Positions 51,816 to 62,643 of a stretch of DNA of 64,000 nt are shown in pieces. The notes under the pieces were generated by a model. It was not told where the DNA came from, did not search any database, and saw only the letters and a program-made list of their open reading frames with translations. Numbering within the stretch: position 1 is the first letter of the stretch; each line of letters begins with the position of its first letter. Position numbers and translations under genes: made by a program. Origin of the DNA: Saccharomycopsis malanga (taxonomy: Eukaryota > Ascomycota > Saccharomycetes > Ascoideales > Saccharomycopsidaceae); contig CP025323.1 of NCBI GenBank assembly GCA_004014935.1, forward strand, positions 2,232,001 to 2,296,000. The letters run 5' to 3'.

Positions 51816-53756
51816 TCAAGCAGAAGATTCAGCTGGAGCAGCATCTTCAGATTCAGCAGCAGGAGCGGTTTCGTCTTCAGCAGCAGAGTTTTTGTATTCT
51901 TCATAAGCAGCGAATGCATCACCAAAACGGGATTTAAAGACTTCTTCGTCGTCCAACATTTGAAGGATTTCATTATTGTCCAAATCCAAAATCATACCAG
52001 TGATTTTACCGGCGGCCTCTGCGTCCTGGTTCAACTTGGCGTTGGAGAAAATCTTAGGGTACAATTCTTCACCCAACAATCTTTTTTGTTGTTCGATAGG
52101 ATAACTTGGCAAAACCGCAGCCAATTGAGCAACGTTGGAGGTAGGGGCATCAGCCCCTTGGCCTCTTGGTCTTTGGTTTCTGTTCTGGTAATATCTGTTA
52201 GCTGGGGCGCCTCTGATGTTACCTTGAGGACCGCCTACGAAAGGAGGGACTCCGTACATTGGGACAGGCTGGCCGTTAGGGCCCTGGCCGGCCCATTGGC
52301 CTTGTGGAGGAGGAGGAATGCCCTGGCCTGGTCTAGGGATGCCCTGTTGGAACAACTGAGGGTTGATAGGCGCTCCTCTGGCACCAGGAGGAATGAAGCC
52401 TGGCTGGCCTGCTTGGTTGTAGAACATGGCGTGCATGAATTGGTTAGGGACACCATGGGCCGCTTGTTGTTGCAATCTCATTTGGTTTCTGGCCTCGATT
52501 TGCTGTTGCAACTGAGCTCTTCTCACGTCTTTTCTTTGGGCCAAAGCAACATACAATGGCTTTCCGTTGACCATTCTTTGGTTCATTTCGGCGACTGCTT
52601 TGGTGGATTCCTCTGGGGCACTGAAGCAAACGAATCCAAACCCTTTAGATTTTCCAAAGTCGTCGGTCATGACTTTGGCAGAAGTGATTGTACCAAAAGG
52701 AGCAAATTCTTCTTTCAATTTCTCGTCATCGATAGAATCGTCCAAGTTTTTGATAAACAAGTTGACGCCTTGGAATTTCGAGATTTTCTCCAATCTAGCA
52801 GCCTCGTGTTGTTTGTTCAATTCTTCCAATCTTTCTCTTTTCTTTTGGGCTCTTCCAACATACAATTTTTTGCCGTGGAACTCAACGTCGTTCAACTCTT
52901 CAACTGCCTTGGCTGCATGCGCATGCTGCTCGTAGTTAACAAAGCCAAAGCCTTTAGAAACTCCCTCTTGGTCGCGTTCAACAACAGCAGAGGTCACTGG
53001 TCCATATTTAGCAAAATACTCCTTGAACTCTTCATCAGTGACTTCCGCATCAATGTTCTTGACATAGACATTGGTAAAGTTGTTCTTCAACTCCTCCAAC
53101 TTGTTCATTCTGTCCTTCTTGGACACATGAGGCCCAACATAGACCTCACGGTCGTTCAACAACATGCCGTTGACAGACTCAATGGCACTCTTGGCAGCCT
53201 CGTCGGTCTCGTAGTGGACAAAGCCAAACCCCTTGGACACGCCAAACTCGTCGGTGGCAACCTTACAGGACAAGATGTTGCCAAAAGCACTGAACGTGTC
53301 GTGGAGCGCCTTGTTGTCAATGGCAGGATGCAAATTCTTGATGAAAATGTTGCCAGAACCAGATCTTCTGCTGGATGGGTCTCTTTGCGACCACATGATA
53401 CGACATGGTCTGCCCTTGATTGGCAGATAGTTCAACTCCTCCAACGCTTTCTCGCCGTCGGCCTGGGAGTTGAAGTTCACATAAGCATAGCCCAAAGAAC
53501 GCTTCGTGATCGCATCACGACACACCCGGATAGACGACACTGGGCCAATTGGTGAAAAGATCTCAAACAACAAGGCCTCGTTCACCGTAGGATCCAACTC
53601 GCCAACATACAAAGACGCTGGTGCCTCGGTGCTCTCGGTGGCAGCACTGGTTTCCCCATCAGCCTTTTCGCCCTCAGTGGTGCTTGGCTTGGTCTCAACA
53701 TCCTTCTCGTTCAACGACAAGTCGTTCAAGGTCTTCTCAAGATTCTCAGCAGACAT
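51816..53756 (-). CDS. PAB1: Poly(A)-binding protein
   Basis: 646 aa from the ATG at 53756. It binds mRNA poly(A) tails, contacts eIF4G and controls tail length and decay. Four RRM domains lie at about residues 48-125, 136-213, 229-306 and 332-409, each with RNP2 (LYVGEL, IFIKNL, VYVKNI, LFIKNL) and RNP1 (GYAYVNF, GFGFVHY, GFGFVNY, GFGFVCF). A Pro/Gly/Gln-rich linker follows at about 420-540. The C-terminal MLLE domain at about 550-625 has '[12 protein letters not shown]' and '[18 protein letters not shown]'. N- and C-termini are acidic and disordered. Leu codons are nearly all TTG, as in a highly expressed gene. The mRNA leader just before the start is A-rich (53757-53810). Confidence 0.98.
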   Translation of the reverse strand: MSAENLEKTLNDLSLNEKDVETKPSTTEGEKADGETSAATESTEAPASLYVGELDPTVNEALLFEIFSPIGPVSSIRVCRDAITKRSLGYAYVNFNSQADGEKALEELNYLPIKGRPCRIMWSQRDPSSRRSGSGNIFIKNLHPAIDNKALHDTFSAFGNILSCKVATDEFGVSKGFGFVHYETDEAAKSAIESVNGMLLNDREVYVGPHVSKKDRMNKLEELKNNFTNVYVKNIDAEVTDEEFKEYFAKYGPVTSAVVERDQEGVSKGFGFVNYEQHAHAAKAVEELNDVEFHGKKLYVGRAQKKRERLEELNKQHEAARLEKISKFQGVNLFIKNLDDSIDDEKLKEEFAPFGTITSAKVMTDDFGKSKGFGFVCFSAPEESTKAVAEMNQRMVNGKPLYVALAQRKDVRRAQLQQQIEARNQMRLQQQAAHGVPNQFMHAMFYNQAGQPGFIPPGARGAPINPQLFQQGIPRPGQGIPPPPQGQWAGQGPNGQPVPMYGVPPFVGGPQGNIRGAPANRYYQNRNQRPRGQGADAPTSNVAQLAAVLPSYPIEQQKRLLGEELYPKIFSNAKLNQDAEAAGKITGMILDLDNNEILQMLDDEEVFKSRFGDAFAAYEEYKNSAAEDETAPAAESEDAAPAESSA

Positions 53757-53810
53757 TTTTTTTAGTGTTTTTGGTATTTTTCTCGTTTTTTTGGTATTTT
53801 ACGTTTATTT
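53757..53810 (-). promoter_or_regulatory. A-rich PAB1 leader
   Basis: On the mRNA strand the last ~50 nt before the ATG are strongly A-rich (ACTAAAAAAA at the start codon, two 'GAAAAATACCAAAAA'-like units). A-rich leaders in PABP mRNAs are known sites of autoregulation by the protein itself. Inferred here from position only. Confidence 0.4.
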
Positions 53811-54289
53811 AAAATATCTCTTGTTGCCAATAGATTATTTTAATTGCTCAGAAAGTCAAAAAAGAAGAAAATTAAGCAATCTTATGTTTCCCTTCTTTGT
53901 ATTTCACTTTCTATCTCAAGCGCTGTTGTATTTGCTTTGATTTCCCACAAGTCAAACTCTTCTTCATCTTGAAAAAATAAAAAATTAAAAAAAAAAAAAA
54001 AAATTTTCCTGCCTTTGAATTTTCTCGCCATTCTAATATTTTACCTAATCATTGGAAAATTTTTCGGGGGGAGGGGGTGACCAATGCACGGTACGGTACG
54101 TGGCGCGTGATTGGTACCGCTATGTGCAGCAATAGTCTTACCATACTACTGATTGTATAAATAATATGAAAATAATTAATATTATATATGAGAGAAGTGG
54201 AGAAATTATGATAGAAGTATTTTTAGAATATTTAAAAAAAGTTGTAGCTGGTTGAAAGAATCAACAAATGTACTCCAGATATTAAATAT
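53811..54289. other. PAB1 upstream region
   Basis: Contains a long A/T run (about 53984-54006), a GC-rich G-run patch at 54064-54078 and the repeat ACGGTACGGTACGTGGCGCG at 54088-54107. These are likely promoter elements of the highly expressed PAB1 gene. Confidence 0.45.
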
Positions 54290-55445
54290 CAAGTACTAAG
54301 CACTCTAAGTACTCTAAGCACTATATTACAACTCAATATATCAAATATTTATACAGAGTAGAGTACTCTATTATACCCACTCGAAACAATTTAATAAAAA
54401 TTCACTCTATTATAGCTTGATGCCACTTGGCCGGATGGCTCAGTGGTTAGTGCTCTTGTGAGAAAAAGACATGACAGAAATACGGGTTTGATTCCCCAAT
54501 ACAAACACTTTACTCGTTACTTTACGAAGTTGAACAGGTAAGTGCAACTGTTTGAAACACGGCCTAGACCAAAATTCAATGCTTACTTTTAATCAGTTGG
54601 ATGTGATAATCATGATAAACAGAACCTCATTGGGATTTATCAAGTCGCTTCAGACATAGCATGTATATACGGGACTGACATGTACTAGGCTCGAAATGTA
54701 AGATATCATTATTATTATTATTATAGCTTGATATATCTATTATACAGAGTAAAGCCAATAAAAACAATCAAAGAAATACACTCTATTATAGCCAATTGGA
54801 ACATTTACTGTTTTGTAACTTAATATTTCAAATTATTATACGGTGTGAAGCCAATTGAAACATTTACTGTTTTGTAACTTAATATTTCAAATTATTATAC
54901 GGTGTGAAGCCAATTGAAACAAATAAAAAAAACCAATCTATTATAGCCTTATATATCAATCTTATACTAAGAGTAGAGCATTTTATTATACCCTATCGAA
55001 ACAATCTAATAAAAAACGTTTGAAAAAGAAGCACTCTATTGCAGCCTGATATTTCAAATTGTTATACAAAGTAAATCCAATTGAAACGGTTCAATAAAAA
55101 TGCACATTATGATAGCCCAATCGAAGCAATTAAATAAATATGCACTCTATTGTAGCATAATATATCAAGTTTTTATGCAAAAACAGAAAAAAAGCCAGTT
55201 GAAATAATTAAAAAGAAGCACTTTATATATATCCGATTTAAACGTCTAAAGAACAAGCACTTTATATATATCCGATTGAAACGTTTAAAAAAGAAGCAGT
55301 CTATAATAGCCAATCGCAACACATAATAAAAAATCGGTCTATTATAGCCAATTGAAACAAGTAAAGAAATGCACCCCAAGCACTTTAGTATAGCTTAACA
55401 TGTCAGGTTATTATACAGAGTAAAGCCAATTGAAACATTCCTATA
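54290..55445. repeat. Degenerate satellite array, interrupted by a SINE
   Basis: About 15 diverged units built from 'CTCTATTATAGCC', 'AATTGAAACAAT' and 'TTATACAGAGTAAAGCC'. Two adjacent units at about 54791-54908 are almost identical with a 59-bp period, showing recent local duplication. The SINE at 54422-54718 has inserted into one unit. Confidence 0.75.
54408..54732 (+). repeat. Full-length tRNA-derived SINE with perfect target-site duplication
   Basis: The element is 54422-54718. A box TGGCTCAGTGG at 54436-54446, B box GGTTTGATTCC at 54485-54495. The body matches the copy at 12258-12563 block for block: 'GTTGAACAGG.AAGTGCAACTG', 'TTTATCAAGTCGC', 'GACATAGCATGTATATACG', 'CATGTACTAGGCTCGAAAT'. 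It ends in an (ATT)n tail. The 14-bp target sequence TATTATAGCTTGAT flanks it at 54408-54421 and 54719-54732 without mismatch. The first T-A-T bases could belong to the tail, so 11-14 bp are certain. Confidence 0.93.
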
Positions 55446-55685
55446 TGCGTCAATTTTTTTTAAAACCCAATAAAGAACATCAGCCTCTATCTAGACCGTT
55501 TCTAGGAAATACATTTTACTGAAAAGCTAATAATCTGAATACCAAAACAAGATATGTAAACAGTACCAAATAACCAACTCAATCTTACACCAACTACGAC
55601 AAAATGGTAACAATGAATCAACAAATAAACAATTAACCACATACTATACTAATAACTGGTAACAATGAATCAACAAAACGCTATA

Positions 55686-56845
55686 CTAATTGTCAAGGCC
55701 AGTTTTGACGGTGAAGCTCTTTACCAACTGACCAACGCCGTGCAACTCCAAATCATTAGCAAAAGTGTCAATACTGGCGCTATTCAACAAGTTTTCGTAT
55801 CTACTTGGCTCAGTAGGTAATTTGAACAAAGCTTTCCAATCGTTTTCCAAATCGATTTCCTTCTGGCCGTTCTTGGCTCTGGTGAGGTTTTCCTGTTTGG
55901 ACTTTTGTTTCCATTGCTGTACCTTGGCAAGTTCTCTAGAGTATTGTCTTTGGTAATAATTGAAATTGTTCAAATCGTAGTTGTAGTCATCAATTGATTC
56001 TACCAACTTGTTGATAGTAGCTGAAGATTGGTCCAAACCAACAAGATTCAATGCCTCTGTATGATTGAGCAAATTGGTCTTGTTAGCAATTTGAGTCTTC
56101 TCCTCTTCGGTAGCAAGATCAAGCAAATTGTTGGTATTGAGATCATCCAAACGGTAATCGTTGATTTTGAGTTTGGTGTCGTTCAAAAACAATGAAATCA
56201 AATGCGAATTATGTACTTGTATTGGAAGCTCTACAAGAAGGTTTTTATAAGTCAACTCGTTGTCGGCCAAGAACTTTCTACTGAACTTGTTGGAGTTGCC
56301 GTTACTGATGTATCCTTGGACAAACTTTTCGTTCAAACGGAATGCTCTTAAAGCCAACACCCCCTTATCCATTTTCGAGGCATCATGAACAACCAATATA
56401 CTGTTGGCATTACTTGATATCTGGGCATTTAATAATCCATCGACGGTCTGGTGGTTCAAAAAGTTACCGGAGATGGTCGATTGGTACCATCCGACAAATT
56501 GGACAGCATGTCCAGCAAGTTTTGACTGCTCTACGACATCTTGGATAAACTTTTGGTTGGATCTGATACGGAAAGACGATCCTTCATTGGACTCGCCAAT
56601 CGTAGGATACGAATAAACCTGTGATACATTCAACACCTTATCGGAGGTGTCCAAACCTAACAAAGGACCACTCACAGGAATTGGATAATGTTTTGAGGCA
56701 TGCTTAATAATCTTCAAGACAACACTACTCTCGATCTCAACCACATCGGTGGTAGGACTGGTATATTTGCTAGGTGTTTGTTAATATTTCTGGTCTAAAA
56801 AAAAAAAACAAAAAGTTCACCATAGTAAATCAATACTTACGACAT
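55686..56845 (-). CDS. Translation initiation factor eIF3 subunit h
   Basis: Spliced: exon 1 is only five bases, 56841-56845 (ATG TC); intron 56770-56840 (71 nt; GTAAGT donor, TATTAAC branch-like site, CCTAG acceptor); exon 2 at 55686-56769. Joined it gives 362 aa starting MSKYTSPTTDVVEIESSVVLKIIKH. The upstream frame of exon 2 meets a stop, so splicing is needed for an ATG start. The MPN domain (about 12-150) has 'VSGPLLGLD', 'FVGWYQSTISGNFL' and 'ILVVHD'. The JAMM metal motif is degraded, as in eIF3h, so no protease activity is expected. A Gln/Asn/Lys-rich helical C-terminal half follows. S. cerevisiae has no eIF3h, while S. pombe and Neurospora do. It is divergent from KRS1. Confidence 0.88.
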
Positions 56846-57013
56846 TGTTTATACCAAATCTGATATTACTCTAACAAATCACTGATTTCTCTGTTATTAT
56901 AATCATCAATATAAAAAGACATGAAATATTTCACTAATCACAGTGTGAAAATTTTCAGGTTCATCCTAACACCAAACATCCTCACATCACTTCCTTACAT
57001 ACATCCAATCACC

Positions 57014-57084
57014 ATGGAGTCCGGGTAACATGCATGAAAAAAAATTATTATTCAGTTGTTGTGGTGCAACAGATGTATGAGTAA
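57014..57084 (+). promoter_or_regulatory. Short upstream open frames in the KRS1 leader
   Basis: ATG at 57014 opens a four-codon frame (stop 57026-57028). ATGs at 57030 and 57034 open 16-codon frames ending near 57080. An ATG at 57077 is in frame with KRS1 and would add 29 residues. If the transcript starts upstream, these would tune initiation; the transcript start is unknown. Confidence 0.35.
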
Positions 57085-57163
57085 TAAAAAGGTGAAATTT
57101 TTCAAGGTGATTAACAAGATTGGTGAGAAGAATAAGAGAAGAACGGAAAAACAAGTTTGGAAA

Positions 57164-58906
57164 ATGTCAGAACAAGTTGAGAAGGTTGCGGAGCAAGTTC
57201 AGAAGCTTTATTTAGATGAAGTGACGGGAGAACAAGTTTCGAAAACGGAGCTTAAAAAGAGACAAAAGGCACGTCAAGTGGAAGCGAAAAAGGCGGCTAA
57301 AGCTAAGAATAAAGCACCAATTGCCAGACCTAAAAAGGAAAGTTTGAAGGATATTACACCTAACCAGTTCCATGAGCTTCGTTCAAGACAAATCAACGAG
57401 TTGCGTAGTACGAAAAGTCCTAATCCTTACCCCCACAAGTTCAAGAACACAGTTGGGGTTGTTGAGTTTATTGAAAAATATAGTTATTTGACCAAAGGCG
57501 AGGAGTTGAAGGATGTGACAGTGTCGTTGTCGGGCCGGATCATGACGAAGCGTGAGGCGGGCAAGAGTTTGCGTTTCTATGTGTTGCAGGGCGAAGGGGT
57601 CCAACTCCAAATCATGGCCCAAGCACAGGATGCGGATGGAGACTTTGCAGAGATGCACGACATCTTGAGAAGAGGCGATATCATTGGGGTGACGGGATAT
57701 CCGGCCAGAACACAGCCTAAAAAGGGCGGAGAGGGCGAGTTGTCGGTGTTTGCAACCAAGATTGAGTTGTTGTCGCCATGTTTGCACATGTTGCCTGCAG
57801 AACATTACGGGTTCAAAGACCAGGAAAGCAGATACAGAAAACGGTATTTGGACTTGATCATGAACAAGAACGTCAGGGAAAAGTTCTTGGTGAGATCGAA
57901 GATCATCACGTATATCAGAGACTTTTTGAACGCCAGAAACTACATTGAGGTCGAGACACCTATTATGAACGTGATTGCCGGGGGAGCGACAGCCAAGCCG
58001 TTCATTACGCACCACAACGACTTGGACATGACCATGTTCTTGAGAATTGCCCCGGAGTTGTTCTTGAAGGAGTTGGTTGTCGGTGGTTTGGACAGAGTGT
58101 ATGAAATCGGCAGACAGTTCAGAAACGAGGGCATTGACATGACCCACAACCCGGAATTCACCACCTGCGAGTTCTACCAAGCGTACGCCGATGTCTACGA
58201 CTTGATGGACATGACCGAGTTGTTGTTTTCGGAAATGGTCAAGTCCATAACCGGCGATTACGTTGTCAAGTACCATCCAGACGGACCCGACGGAAAAGAG
58301 TACCAAATCAACTTTGCCAGACCTTGGAAAAGAGTCGACATGATCGAAGGCTTGGAACAGCACTACGGCGAGAAGTTCCCTCCTGGAGACCAGTTGCACA
58401 CCGCCGAAACTGGCGACTTTTTGAAGAAATTGCTAATCAAGCACAAGTTGGACTGCGCTCCTCCTTTGACCAACGCAAGAATGTTGGACAAGTTGGTTGG
58501 CGTGCTCGAAGACAGCTCCATCAATCCTACCTTCATCTTTGGCCACCCTCAGATGATGTCGCCATTGGCTAAATACCATAGATCCATTCCTGGCTTGTGC
58601 GAACGATTCGAAGTCTTTGTTGCTACCAAGGAGATCTGTAATGCCTACACCGAATTGAACGATCCTTTCGACCAAAGAGAAAGATTCGAAGAACAAGCCA
58701 GACAAAAAGATCAAGGTGATGACGAAGCCCAATTGGTCGATGAAACTTTCTGTAATGCCTTGGAATACGGTTTGCCTCCTACCGGTGGATGGGGTTGCGG
58801 TATCGACAGAATCGCCATGTTTTTGACTGACTCCAACACTATCAGAGAGGTCTTGTTGTTCCCAACCTTGAAACCAGACGAAAGAGAAAAGAAGTCTGAC
58901 AATTAG
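57164..58906 (+). CDS. KRS1: Lysyl-tRNA synthetase, class II
   Basis: 580 aa from the ATG at 57164, which matches the family start ([10 protein letters not shown], then '[32 protein letters not shown]', the basic N-terminal tRNA-binding extension). The OB-fold anticodon domain (about 90-215) contains '[20 protein letters not shown]'. The catalytic core has class II motif 1 ('[12 protein letters not shown]'), motif 2 ('[19 protein letters not shown]') and motif 3 ('[15 protein letters not shown]'). An upstream in-frame ATG at 57077 would add a basic 29-residue leader ([16 protein letters not shown]...), possibly a mitochondrial targeting form. Leu is mostly TTG and no in-frame CTG was seen. 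It is divergent from eIF3h, 318 bp apart. Confidence 0.97.
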   Translation: MSEQVEKVAEQVQKLYLDEVTGEQVSKTELKKRQKARQVEAKKAAKAKNKAPIARPKKESLKDITPNQFHELRSRQINELRSTKSPNPYPHKFKNTVGVVEFIEKYSYLTKGEELKDVTVSLSGRIMTKREAGKSLRFYVLQGEGVQLQIMAQAQDADGDFAEMHDILRRGDIIGVTGYPARTQPKKGGEGELSVFATKIELLSPCLHMLPAEHYGFKDQESRYRKRYLDLIMNKNVREKFLVRSKIITYIRDFLNARNYIEVETPIMNVIAGGATAKPFITHHNDLDMTMFLRIAPELFLKELVVGGLDRVYEIGRQFRNEGIDMTHNPEFTTCEFYQAYADVYDLMDMTELLFSEMVKSITGDYVVKYHPDGPDGKEYQINFARPWKRVDMIEGLEQHYGEKFPPGDQLHTAETGDFLKKLLIKHKLDCAPPLTNARMLDKLVGVLEDSSINPTFIFGHPQMMSPLAKYHRSIPGLCERFEVFVATKEICNAYTELNDPFDQRERFEEQARQKDQGDDEAQLVDETFCNALEYGLPPTGGWGCGIDRIAMFLTDSNTIREVLLFPTLKPDEREKKSDN

Positions 58907-59717
58907 ATTTAATCTGTGTTTTATTATAATTTGTTCTTGCTTGTATGATAATGGCTTAATATATAACATGTCATTAATTGGTGTAGAATATTGTTCACTA
59001 ACCATTGGCATTAACCATTGGCACAAACCGTTGGGCCGGAAGGCCCAAGTTTTCCCAAACCTCTTTGGCACATAGTGCGTAATATTAATAATAAAAGTAA
59101 TATAATAATAATAATAATAATAACTCTTCGTAAGTTTTTATTAGATATAGAGAATATTGATGATTTATAAATAATCTTAATAGATATATCTTCTTAAAAA
59201 ATATTCTTCATAGATATTTCTTCTTAGTACATGACATATAATAATAATAATAATATTTGAATGTAATGGGAAGCTTTGTTGGATGGCATGATTTTTTATA
59301 TAATTGAAAAAGCCACTGGGTAGGATGGCTTGAATCGTGAATAATGATTCTTGATATAATTACAAAATCTTTTTCCGCTAGTTTTATAAAATTACTTTAT
59401 ACACTGGAATTTTTTTTTCGTAGAGCACTAACCACTGAGCCATCCGACTCAGTGGCCAAAATAGGCTGTCTAAAATAAAAATTGTTGGAATTTGCTTGTC
59501 ATCAACTGAGATTCTTTATATTGAGATATTCTCTTTTTTTCTGTATTTTACTTGACTATTTATCATAGCTATCTTTTGTACTAAAATAATTAGATCCAAA
59601 CCCTTGATAAATTATAATTTTTCAAAAGAAAGTAAAAAATTGATGGGAAACTAATAATTTACTGTAAAATATTCATGTTTGATTCATTTATCATAAATAA
59701 TTTGCTACTAATAATCA
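58907..59717. other. Repeat-rich spacer after KRS1
   Basis: Pieces of the SINE family: a head/tail hybrid near 59020-59125 with 'GGGCCGGAAGGCCC' and an (ATA)n run, and a minus-strand head at 59425-59475 ('CACTAACCACTGAGCCATCC'). AT-rich filler between. No gene. Confidence 0.55.
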
Positions 59718-59838
59718 CTAGCCATCCGGCCCAGTGAGTAAAGTGTTCGTGTGAGAATCAAACCCGGGTTCCTGTTAGGTATTATTTTTCTCTTCTCCGA
59801 GAGCACTAACCACTGAGCCATACGGCCCAGTGGCCCAA
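59718..59838 (-). repeat. SINE head with intact A and B boxes, 3' truncated
   Basis: On the minus strand: 'GGGCCGTATGGCTCAGTGG' (A box), 'CTCGGAGAAGAGAAAAATAA', then 'CCCGGGTTTGATTC' (B box) and 'CGAACACTTTACTC'. It ends where a second, plus-oriented head start ('GCCATCCGGCCCAGTG') is joined. The tRNA-like part is the best preserved after the two full copies. Confidence 0.8.
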
Positions 59839-59884
59839 CTAAAAGTTAAATAAAAATAAATGTTTTTATAAGACTTGTTCTATC

Positions 59885-59965
59885 CTTTTATATAGTTAGC
59901 TTTCGTTTTACCCATTCTCCGTTCAATACAAACCCATTTTAATATTACAGTTACACATATAAGTA
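59885..59965 (+). repeat. Short dispersed repeat family 3
   Basis: 'CTTTTATATAGTTAGC', 'TTTTACCCATTCTCCG' and 'CCATTTTAATATTACAG', as at 2876-2965. It lies immediately upstream of the SINE-like head of repeat copy E. Confidence 0.55.
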
Positions 59966-59969
59966 ATGT

Positions 59970-61250
59970 CGTATGGCTTATGAACTGTGCTCTTGGAGAA
60001 GAGAAAAAGGACCTAACAGGAACATGGGTCAGTCAACTATGATCAAAAGTACTTGATTGGGCTTTACCATAGTACATACTATTATTATTATACTGATCTC
60101 ATCGACAAACTACTAAAAGGCGCAATATCTCTCGTAGATTACCCAATAATCCTTTCATCTCTGCTTATATACATTTGGCAAAAAATGGGCATATTAAAAA
60201 TACTCTTATGAAAAGTAAAGATATATATCTCTTTTCAACAGAAATATGTCTATATGCCTTACTATTACCAGGTGGCCAAGTTGGTTAGGCCATGCGCCAC
60301 ACAAAATAGTGCAGAATAGCGCAGAATAGTGCAGAAAAACAAGTGTGGCGTTCCTCACTTGGGGTTTTGGTCCTCAATTCGCGCTGTTGACGTTTTCAAG
60401 AAATTATTAAACGTTTTATTGAATCAAATCCATGCTATACAGATTATTTTGATTTGAAAAAACATAAAATATCATTTTAATGTTTTTTGCTATATCATAG
60501 TACCATTTATTATAAAACATATCAAAATTTCGCATAAATATTTGATATAACGGAAAATTGCCAATTTTTCCAAAAAGTTTATTATTCCAAGTCATATTTT
60601 AGAATGTTTACAACAAACCAAACCATACAAAAACTATATTCCTACATCCATTAAGATCTAGTGTTTTATACCGTGCGCTCTGTTTTAATATTCAGCTTGT
60701 ACAAATTATTCAATAGCGAGAAAGTATCATTTTGTTGAAAATAGCACATAATTTTTTGAAAATCGTGTTTTTCACCTCTCAGAGAAACTATCTTCATTTC
60801 TTGACGTTATTGCATAGTCTTTGATTGTTTTTAGTTTTATTTTTGTTTTTTCCAGGATTTTTAACGAACCTTTATTTCAAAGAAATGCGTATCTCAAGAC
60901 TGAAAAAAGTATAATTTATTATATATTCTCAGAGGAGTTTATAATTGTCAGTAATCATTTCATATTGTCATACTAGCATATTCAAACTTCCTGTATGCAT
61001 TAAAAGTTTTATGGAGCTCAGTAAAGCGTAATGTGCTCATAAATAAGCTGTATACCTCCTTTCAGGAGAGTCCGTTTTTAAAACACCTTTTATTCCTATT
61101 CAAATTACAGTTTCAAATGGTTTAATGTTGCTTTGACTTTTCTTTTTCATTTTTTCGCTGTTCCAGTTTCTGATTTGTTTTATTACACTCATATGGAAGT
61201 TGTAAACTGACTGTAAATTTATGATAAACTTTGGCTGTTGTTTTGCATTA
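59970..61250 (+). repeat. Dispersed repeat family 2, copy E, with SINE-type head
   Basis: 59970-60091 is a SINE-type head and tail (GTATGGCTTATGAACTG, 'CTTGGAGAAGAGAAAAAGGACC', ending in an ATT run). 'CTGATCTCATCGACAAAC' follows, then the second tRNA-like module with TGGCCAAGTTGG at 60273-60284, the GCGCCACAC hairpin and the ~900-bp body, ending 'TTATGATAAACTTTGGCTG'. It is the longest copy and shows the complete order of parts. Confidence 0.8.
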
Positions 61251-61304
61251 TAAGCCAAGTTTTAGTTTTTGACACAACGGCATGTCAACTATGTCGAAAG
61301 AAAA

Positions 61305-61440
61305 GAAGGCCTGGCAGGATGGCTCAGTGGACTCCAAAACAGACTTGCCAAACAATATTGGGTTTTCCTCACTGGGAATTACCAAGTCCCTTGAGCATAT
61401 ACAAAACTGATAATTACTGGGCTGGAAATATGATTTAACA
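61305..61440 (+). repeat. SINE copy, internally deleted
   Basis: Head 'GGCAGGATGGCTCAGTGG' (A box intact, B box region lost), then 'TTTTCCTCACTGGGAATTACC', 'CAAGTCCC' and 'TTACTGGGCTGGAAATATG'. It lies just downstream of repeat copy E. Confidence 0.75.
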
Positions 61441-61633
61441 TCCTCTACAATCAACATGTTAAACAATATGTAAAACTTGTACAACGTGTGGCAAATAACT
61501 AGAAAACTGAAAAGTTATTCTTCCTTTTATATACTACATTTCAGTTTAAAAATCGCTCAAAATCCATATGACAAGCTGACTCAAAAATGTATTACAAGGA
61601 AAAACTCAAACATACAAAAAAGCGCAATCATCT

Positions 61634-62643
61634 CTAATTCAAAGCCTTGTGTTTCAAATCGCCTCTCCGTTTCATCTCAAGAGCTTTTTTATATGGCGGA
61701 GCCGTAGGGGACTGCACAGGGTCCAAACTCAACTGAGAAACTTTTGTATCAAGGGTATAAGTAGCATCCGAATCATAAGCAGACAAATCACCACACGCTA
61801 CAAAGGCAGCTATAGCACGTTCTTCAGAAGGCAAGTAGTTTTCCAATGTGTCGCCTAGTTTATTGTGACGTCCAATACCAGCATCCTCAAAAAACTCCTC
61901 AGTACTTTGGTTCAATTTGAGCTCTGGATTCCATCCTGGCCGAGGCTTGTAGCCACGACATACTATGAAAGCCTCTAAAGATGTTCCTCTGGAGGCTCTA
62001 GGTTTGGCACACACTACCTCCTCAAACAAATAGCCTAGTTGGGCATACATTAAATCTATGTCTCTACCTCGGAAAATCTTTGCTACAAATGTGCCGCCGC
62101 GTTTCAAAAGACAAGTCGTTAGCTGGAGAGCAGACAATATAAGCTGAGCTTGTATGTACTCGTCCAAATCGTGAAGACCTGTGACATCTGGTGCCCCGTC
62201 ACTACAAATGAAATCCGCTGGTTCTCCACCAAATATTTCAAGAATCCGCGAAAGTGTTTTAGGATGTGTGATGTCCGCTTGCAATGTGGTCACACCCTCA
62301 ATAGGCGACATCGGCTGGAGATCTACTGCCACAATTTTGGGCTCCAAAGATGCATTTTGTTTAACATTCTTTTGATATATTTCTCTCGATAACACCTGAC
62401 TCCACGACCCTGGAGCTGCACATAAGTCAACCACCCGGGTCACCCCTTCAAAAAGATGAAACTGCTCATTTAGCTGAAGAAGTTTAAAAGCAGATCTCGC
62501 TCTCCATCCTTCTTCCTTGGCCTTTCTAAATATTTGGTTAATATTCATGAAAAAAAAAAATAAAAATAAAGATAAAAAATTCCAATTTTTTTTAAAACAT
62601 ACCTATAATACAAATCACGCTTGTCCTTACTACTTTTACCCAT
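61634..62643 (-). CDS. TRM7: tRNA 2'-O-ribose methyltransferase (anticodon loop)
   Basis: Spliced: exon 1 at 62603-62643, intron 62526-62602 (77 nt; GTATGT donor, ATATTAAC branch at about 62535-62542, TTTAG acceptor), exon 2 at 61634-62525, giving 310 aa, the same as S. cerevisiae Trm7. Exon 1 encodes [14 protein letters not shown], continuing '[18 protein letters not shown]'. An apparent ATG start at 62548 lies inside the intron. The FtsJ/RrmJ domain has the SAM site '[15 protein letters not shown]' and 'DLQPMSPI', and the K-D-K-E catalytic set with '[20 protein letters not shown]' and '[11 protein letters not shown]'. It modifies positions 32 and 34 of tRNA-Phe, Trp and Leu with partner proteins Trm732 and Rtt10. 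Divergent from RSM10. Confidence 0.96.

Noticed and set aside
51789-53555. 588-codon open frame on the plus strand
   Set aside because: Exact antisense shadow of PAB1, starting at non-conserved DNA; its length comes from the strongly biased codons of PAB1. The composition is not protein-like, while the minus frame has four RRMs and an MLLE domain.
57383-58399. 338-codon minus-strand frame
   Set aside because: Antisense shadow of KRS1; no family resemblance.
59718-59838. Functional tRNA gene
   Set aside because: A and B boxes are present but acceptor, D and anticodon stems do not form; the unit is repeated with a SINE body elsewhere.
62540-62548. ATG at 62548 as the TRM7 start
   Set aside because: It lies inside the 77-nt intron. 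Splicing to exon 1 at 62603-62643 restores the conserved [14 protein letters not shown] start and the exact family length.
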